Below are positions 25,866 to 28,478 of a stretch of 28,478 bases of DNA, one piece after another. A program made the position numbers and the translations under genes. Origin of the DNA: Nemertoderma westbladi. Taxonomy: Eukaryota; Xenacoelomorpha; Nemertodermatida; Nemertodermatidae. The notes beneath the pieces are model-generated. The model did no database searches. It saw nothing but the letters and a program-made list of their open reading frames with translations, and was not told the DNA's origin. Positions within the stretch are counted from its first letter, which is position 1. Every line of letters begins with the position of its first letter. The DNA lies in assembly GCA_032718475.1 (NCBI GenBank), contig JAUCBJ010007251.1, positions 1 through 28,478 on the forward strand. The letters are read 5' to 3'.

Positions 25866-26149
25866 ACTAAACTTTTATTTAATTATTGATAACAGGCAAG
25901 GATTAGAAAGGGATTTTAATTTCATTAAAGGTTTACGTTTAATTAAACGAGTATCAGTTAATCGTGTAAATAAATTGACAAATAAATTATATAGTCCGGG
26001 ACTAATAATATAATTATACATATACGGGACTTATGAGTAAATAATAAACTTTCAATAATGTGTCATGCCCTCATGACTTCAATGGCATCCATGAGTAGGC
26101 CTACCCTGTTTTGATAAGGGAATTAGCAAACGGAGGCCTGCCATATAGC
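25866..26149. other. Non-coding AT-rich spacer
   Basis: A plus-strand open stretch ending at 26013 is unremarkable and has no recognisable product. A G run (26150-26162) follows, 75 bp before the next MITE copy. Confidence 0.4.
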
Positions 26150-26237
26150 GGGGGGGGGGGGGTGGGAATTTCCACCAATCCCGCAATCAAGAACGCCCAT
26201 CATGTGCAACACTTCCAAAATTAAGGTAAAAAAAAAA

Positions 26238-26499
26238 GGGGGGGGGGGGGGGGGGGGGGAAACTGGACGTAATAAAAATTCATCCCTCTCCAGGGGAAAT
26301 TGGACGCAAATAACAGATGATTACTCTCAAAGATATAACTGTAACCTGTTATATTGTGTTTAGTTTATTGTTTTGGTTAAAATAACGTGCCACTGTAACC
26401 TGCTCCTTTCCCTAAATTGCGAATTTAACATTGAGGGGGATATTAATTCGCCAAAGCGGGTTTTGCGTCCAGTTCCCCTCCCCCCCCCCCCCCCCCCCC
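26238..26499. mobile_element. MITE-like repeat with G-tract and C-tract ends, copy 2
   Basis: The G run 26238-26259 faces the C run 26480-26499. Inside the tracts the ends are also complementary: GGGGGAAACTGGACG on the left pairs with CGTCCAGTTCCCCTCC on the right, and GGACGCAAA recurs near 26302. The interior shares ATTGTTTTGGTTA, TGTAACCTGCT and GAATTTAACATTGA with copy 1 at 1962-2182. It has no coding frame of its own. Confidence 0.65.
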
Positions 26500-27295
26500 T
26501 GTCTCTGTAATATAGTACTACATGGTCTTGCTGGTGTGGGTGGGGCCACCGAACAGTTGCGAATTTTAAATTAAAGAAGAAAAGTTTAATTGGTAATCCG
26601 ATATTCACATTGCACATATACAGTATATTGTATAATTACAACATTAAAAATGAAAGTTGCAATAATACTTTGGGACAATGGCGTGGCTAGTAGTATAGCC
26701 CAATGTATTGTCTGGGAGTGCCGGGCTGGTAGGGGTGGTGTGCAGTGCGTCCAAAAAGGTGGGGGGATATTACTATTATGCGGATTGTGAGGTAAGAGAT
26801 TGTTAGTGTTGCTGTTGATACACAAATAATTAATTATTCTACGTTAATCTCCTGCACATTCAATAGTTTCACTGTAGTTACGATGCTGATCCAGGTATAT
26901 AAAACTAATCTAGGAATACATAAAACTATTGGATTGAAAAGGTTATGGAAAATTGGTAAGATGTATATTTGATTGATAGATTAAAGTGTACTTTAATATA
27001 TTTAGAAGGTGACGTTTAATGTGTTTCGAAAAGGACACTGTATTGTAGATTTTTTATGTTTTAAGGCAGCAGAGGGGACAGAGATCCTTATTGTTGGCCC
27101 TGAAAACTAATGGATCATTGAGATGAGCATAGCCTTGCCTTAGGAGTAGAATAGCCTACGTTGATAGCTAGACGTAAAGGATAATTGTTTACTAAAGTTA
27201 GTTTTAGTAAAATAGATCCAATAGTTGAGGTTGGTGGTATTATATTATTAGATACAATAGGCTGCTACCAAATGATGATTACACCTTATGGCCTT
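26500..27295. other. Non-coding flank
   Basis: About 800 bp without a supported gene. Open frames at 26586-26825 on both strands have no recognisable motif. A GTAAGA after GTGAG at about 26791 could be a donor site but has no exon evidence behind it. Confidence 0.4.
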
Positions 27296-27341
27296 GAGGT
27301 ATAGATGAGAACCAATAAGAGGTATAGATGAGAACCAATGA
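27296..27341. repeat. 23-bp direct repeat, two units
   Basis: GAGGTATAGATGAGAACCAA starts at 27296 and 27319. Confidence 0.85.
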
Positions 27342-27770
27342 GAGACAAACGAAGATGCCCTATCTGCTATAAATACATAGCAAACTTAATAAAATACCTG
27401 ACGGCTTCGTTTATAAATATATTTTGAGGGGACACGACCCATTTGCAATCTGCCATATGTCCTTACATTCATAATAAATCGATTTTGGAACAATATAACG
27501 ACACTAAAAGGAGCTGAATGACTTTACTAATACGTGTAAGATGATTTCGCAAGGCCTATATATGATTTGTTGAATAAGTTAAATTTGTATAAGTTACTCT
27601 TAAAATGTACAATGCTCTATATTATGTAGACTTACTATATGTTCTCATATAATATTAATATTGATGTTTCAATATTTACAAACGTATAAAAATTATAATA
27701 AAATATGTATGGTTGAAAAATACATTGTTGCGTTTTCCTTCCTCTGTGGTCATTTTTGCCCGTAATTGTT
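27342..27770. other. Non-coding AT-rich flank
   Basis: No gene, hairpin or tandem repeat stands out. Confidence 0.5.
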
Positions 27771-27774
27771 TGAT

Positions 27775-27796
27775 CTGTCGATAAACTGATCGACAG
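27775..27796. other. Inverted repeat CTGTCGAT/ATCGACAG
   Basis: Perfect 8-bp arms at 27775-27782 and 27789-27796 with a 6-base loop, immediately before a GC-richer open stretch. Confidence 0.6.
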
Positions 27797-27925
27797 GCTA
27801 CCTACCAGCGGCCGTACAACGAATCGTTAAGGATGAGGAGACGATCGTGTACGGATCGGACATAGCGACGGATATGCGGGCTATGGGAGTACGAGCAGTG
27901 AATCTTTTGGGATCTAGGACACTTC
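27797..27925 (+). other. Possible coding fragment or exon, unrecognised
   Basis: Open in the plus frame from 27790 through the end of this block, giving GYLPAAVQRIVKDEETIVYG and a further ~23 similar residues. The composition is protein-like and the GC content is above its AT-rich surroundings. A T-rich tract and CGACAG just before 27797 could be a splice acceptor, but no good donor follows and the complementary strand is also partly open. It could equally be a transposon fragment. I do not recognise the product. Confidence 0.2.
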
Positions 27926-27962
27926 CCCCCCCGGACACTTGCCCCCCGGACACTTCCCCCCA
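27917..27962. repeat. GGACACTT-C-tract tandem repeat, three units
   Basis: GGACACTT followed by a C run starts at 27917, 27933 and 27948 (period 15-16). Confidence 0.85.
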
Positions 27963-28109
27963 GTTAAAGTGTTAAAGTTAATCTGGGTGCATCAAAGCAA
28001 TAAACAAAAGTTAAAGATGGTTACAGGACAAGTTGTATCTAGACAAGTTTTTTCAAAATTATAAAAGAAACATCATTATAGTCAAATTTTGTTTGTTTTT
28101 CTTTTAATT

Positions 28110-28243
28110 GGGGGCTGCCGCCCCCAAACCACTGCTTCTATTCTTGGGGGCTGCCGCCCCCAAACCCCCGTTCTTTTCTTGGGGGCTGCCACCCCCAAAC
28201 ACCCGCTTCTTTTGTTGGGGGCTACCGCCCCCAAACCCCGGCA
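28110..28243. repeat. Hairpin minisatellite, four ~36-bp units
   Basis: GGGGGCTGCCGCCCCCAAAC-type palindromes start at 28110, 28146, 28181 and 28217, separated by C-rich then T-rich linkers. Units three and four have A substitutions in the loop (GCCACCCCC, GCTACCGCCCCC) but keep the five-G stem. The 62-codon frame at 28089-28277 is a by-product. Confidence 0.9.
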
Positions 28244-28478
28244 TTCCCTGAGTGCCCGTGGTGAAAGACTTTTTTGACCATTTGAAAGACCATTTTGAAA
28301 TAATTAATTCATGTTTGTATCATCAGATAATAAATTGACTAAGCCTAAAGTAGGAGCTGTATTGAATGTTAACCAAATTAATATAAAAATATCTACAATA
28401 TTATATAATTCAACAAAATCCTATTAGAAATAATGCAAGTGACCAGGAAATTTAATATGTAGTGTGTATAATATCTAC
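28244..28478. other. Non-coding right edge
   Basis: AT-rich, with no supported gene. A 38-codon frame from an ATG at about 28312 has no recognisable features. Confidence 0.4.

Noticed and set aside
25735-26013. 92-codon plus-strand frame
   Set aside because: Its first half is antisense to the LINE RT and part B of the short repeat; the remainder has no recognised product.
26586-26825. Open frames on both strands at the same place
   Set aside because: Neither has a motif, and both overlap AT-rich or G-rich biased sequence. The GTAAGA at about 26791 alone is not evidence for an exon.
28312-28430. Short ATG-started plus-strand frame near the right edge
   Set aside because: It has only 38 codons in AT-rich DNA, with no motif or splice support.

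Overview
The window looks like a gene-poor, AT-rich stretch of an animal nuclear genome, probably an intron or intergenic tract of a marine or other invertebrate. The support is a canonical GT-AG spliced ankyrin exon, a BEL/Pao-type LTR element (a group known only from animals), a Ty3/Gypsy element primed by an animal-type tRNA-Gln, a LINE fragment, and many foldback/MITE-like repeats. I cannot name the species. No rRNA, tRNA, CRISPR array or bacterial operon is visible.

Layout. 1-2990: a non-autonomous terminal-inverted-repeat DNA transposon (465-1540), one 133-bp host exon on the minus strand encoding an ankyrin repeat (1750-1882), a G-tract/C-tract MITE-like repeat (1962-2182) and a fragment of a foldback-type repeat (2376-2793). 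2991-9364: a complete minus-strand Ty3/Gypsy retrotransposon with identical 298-bp LTRs, a GTCT target duplication, a tRNA-Gln primer-binding site and one uninterrupted 1734-codon gag-pol that ends in a PHD finger. 9365-10024: a degenerate ~30-bp minisatellite. 10025-22117: a complete 12.1-kb minus-strand BEL/Pao-type element with 1255-bp LTRs that differ at only two sites and a CCTGC target duplication. It encodes Gag and the aspartic protease but has lost reverse transcriptase, RNase H and integrase. At its 3' end it carries an unrecognised Cys/His-rich reading frame broken into segments. 22118-28478: host flank with a 93-101-bp satellite array inside a second foldback copy (23273-24464), a short repeat split by a 5'-truncated LINE (24757-25865), a second G-tract/C-tract MITE (26238-26499), and GC-rich hairpin minisatellites near the right edge.

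How the parts work together. The Gypsy element appears self-sufficient: Gag packages the RNA, protease and RT/RNase H copy it, and integrase inserts it, with the PHD finger a possible chromatin-targeting tether. The BEL-type element cannot copy itself, yet near-identical LTRs and an exact target duplication show recent mobility. It was presumably mobilised in trans, or lost its polymerase after or during its last copying. Both LTR elements lie in the transcriptional orientation of the ankyrin exon and upstream of it, so they may sit in a very long intron of that gene.

The best candidates for something undescribed are the zinc-cluster 3' frame of the BEL-type element (11311-13060), the polymerase-less architecture of that element, the PHD finger on the Gypsy integrase, and the foldback family with its internal satellite array.
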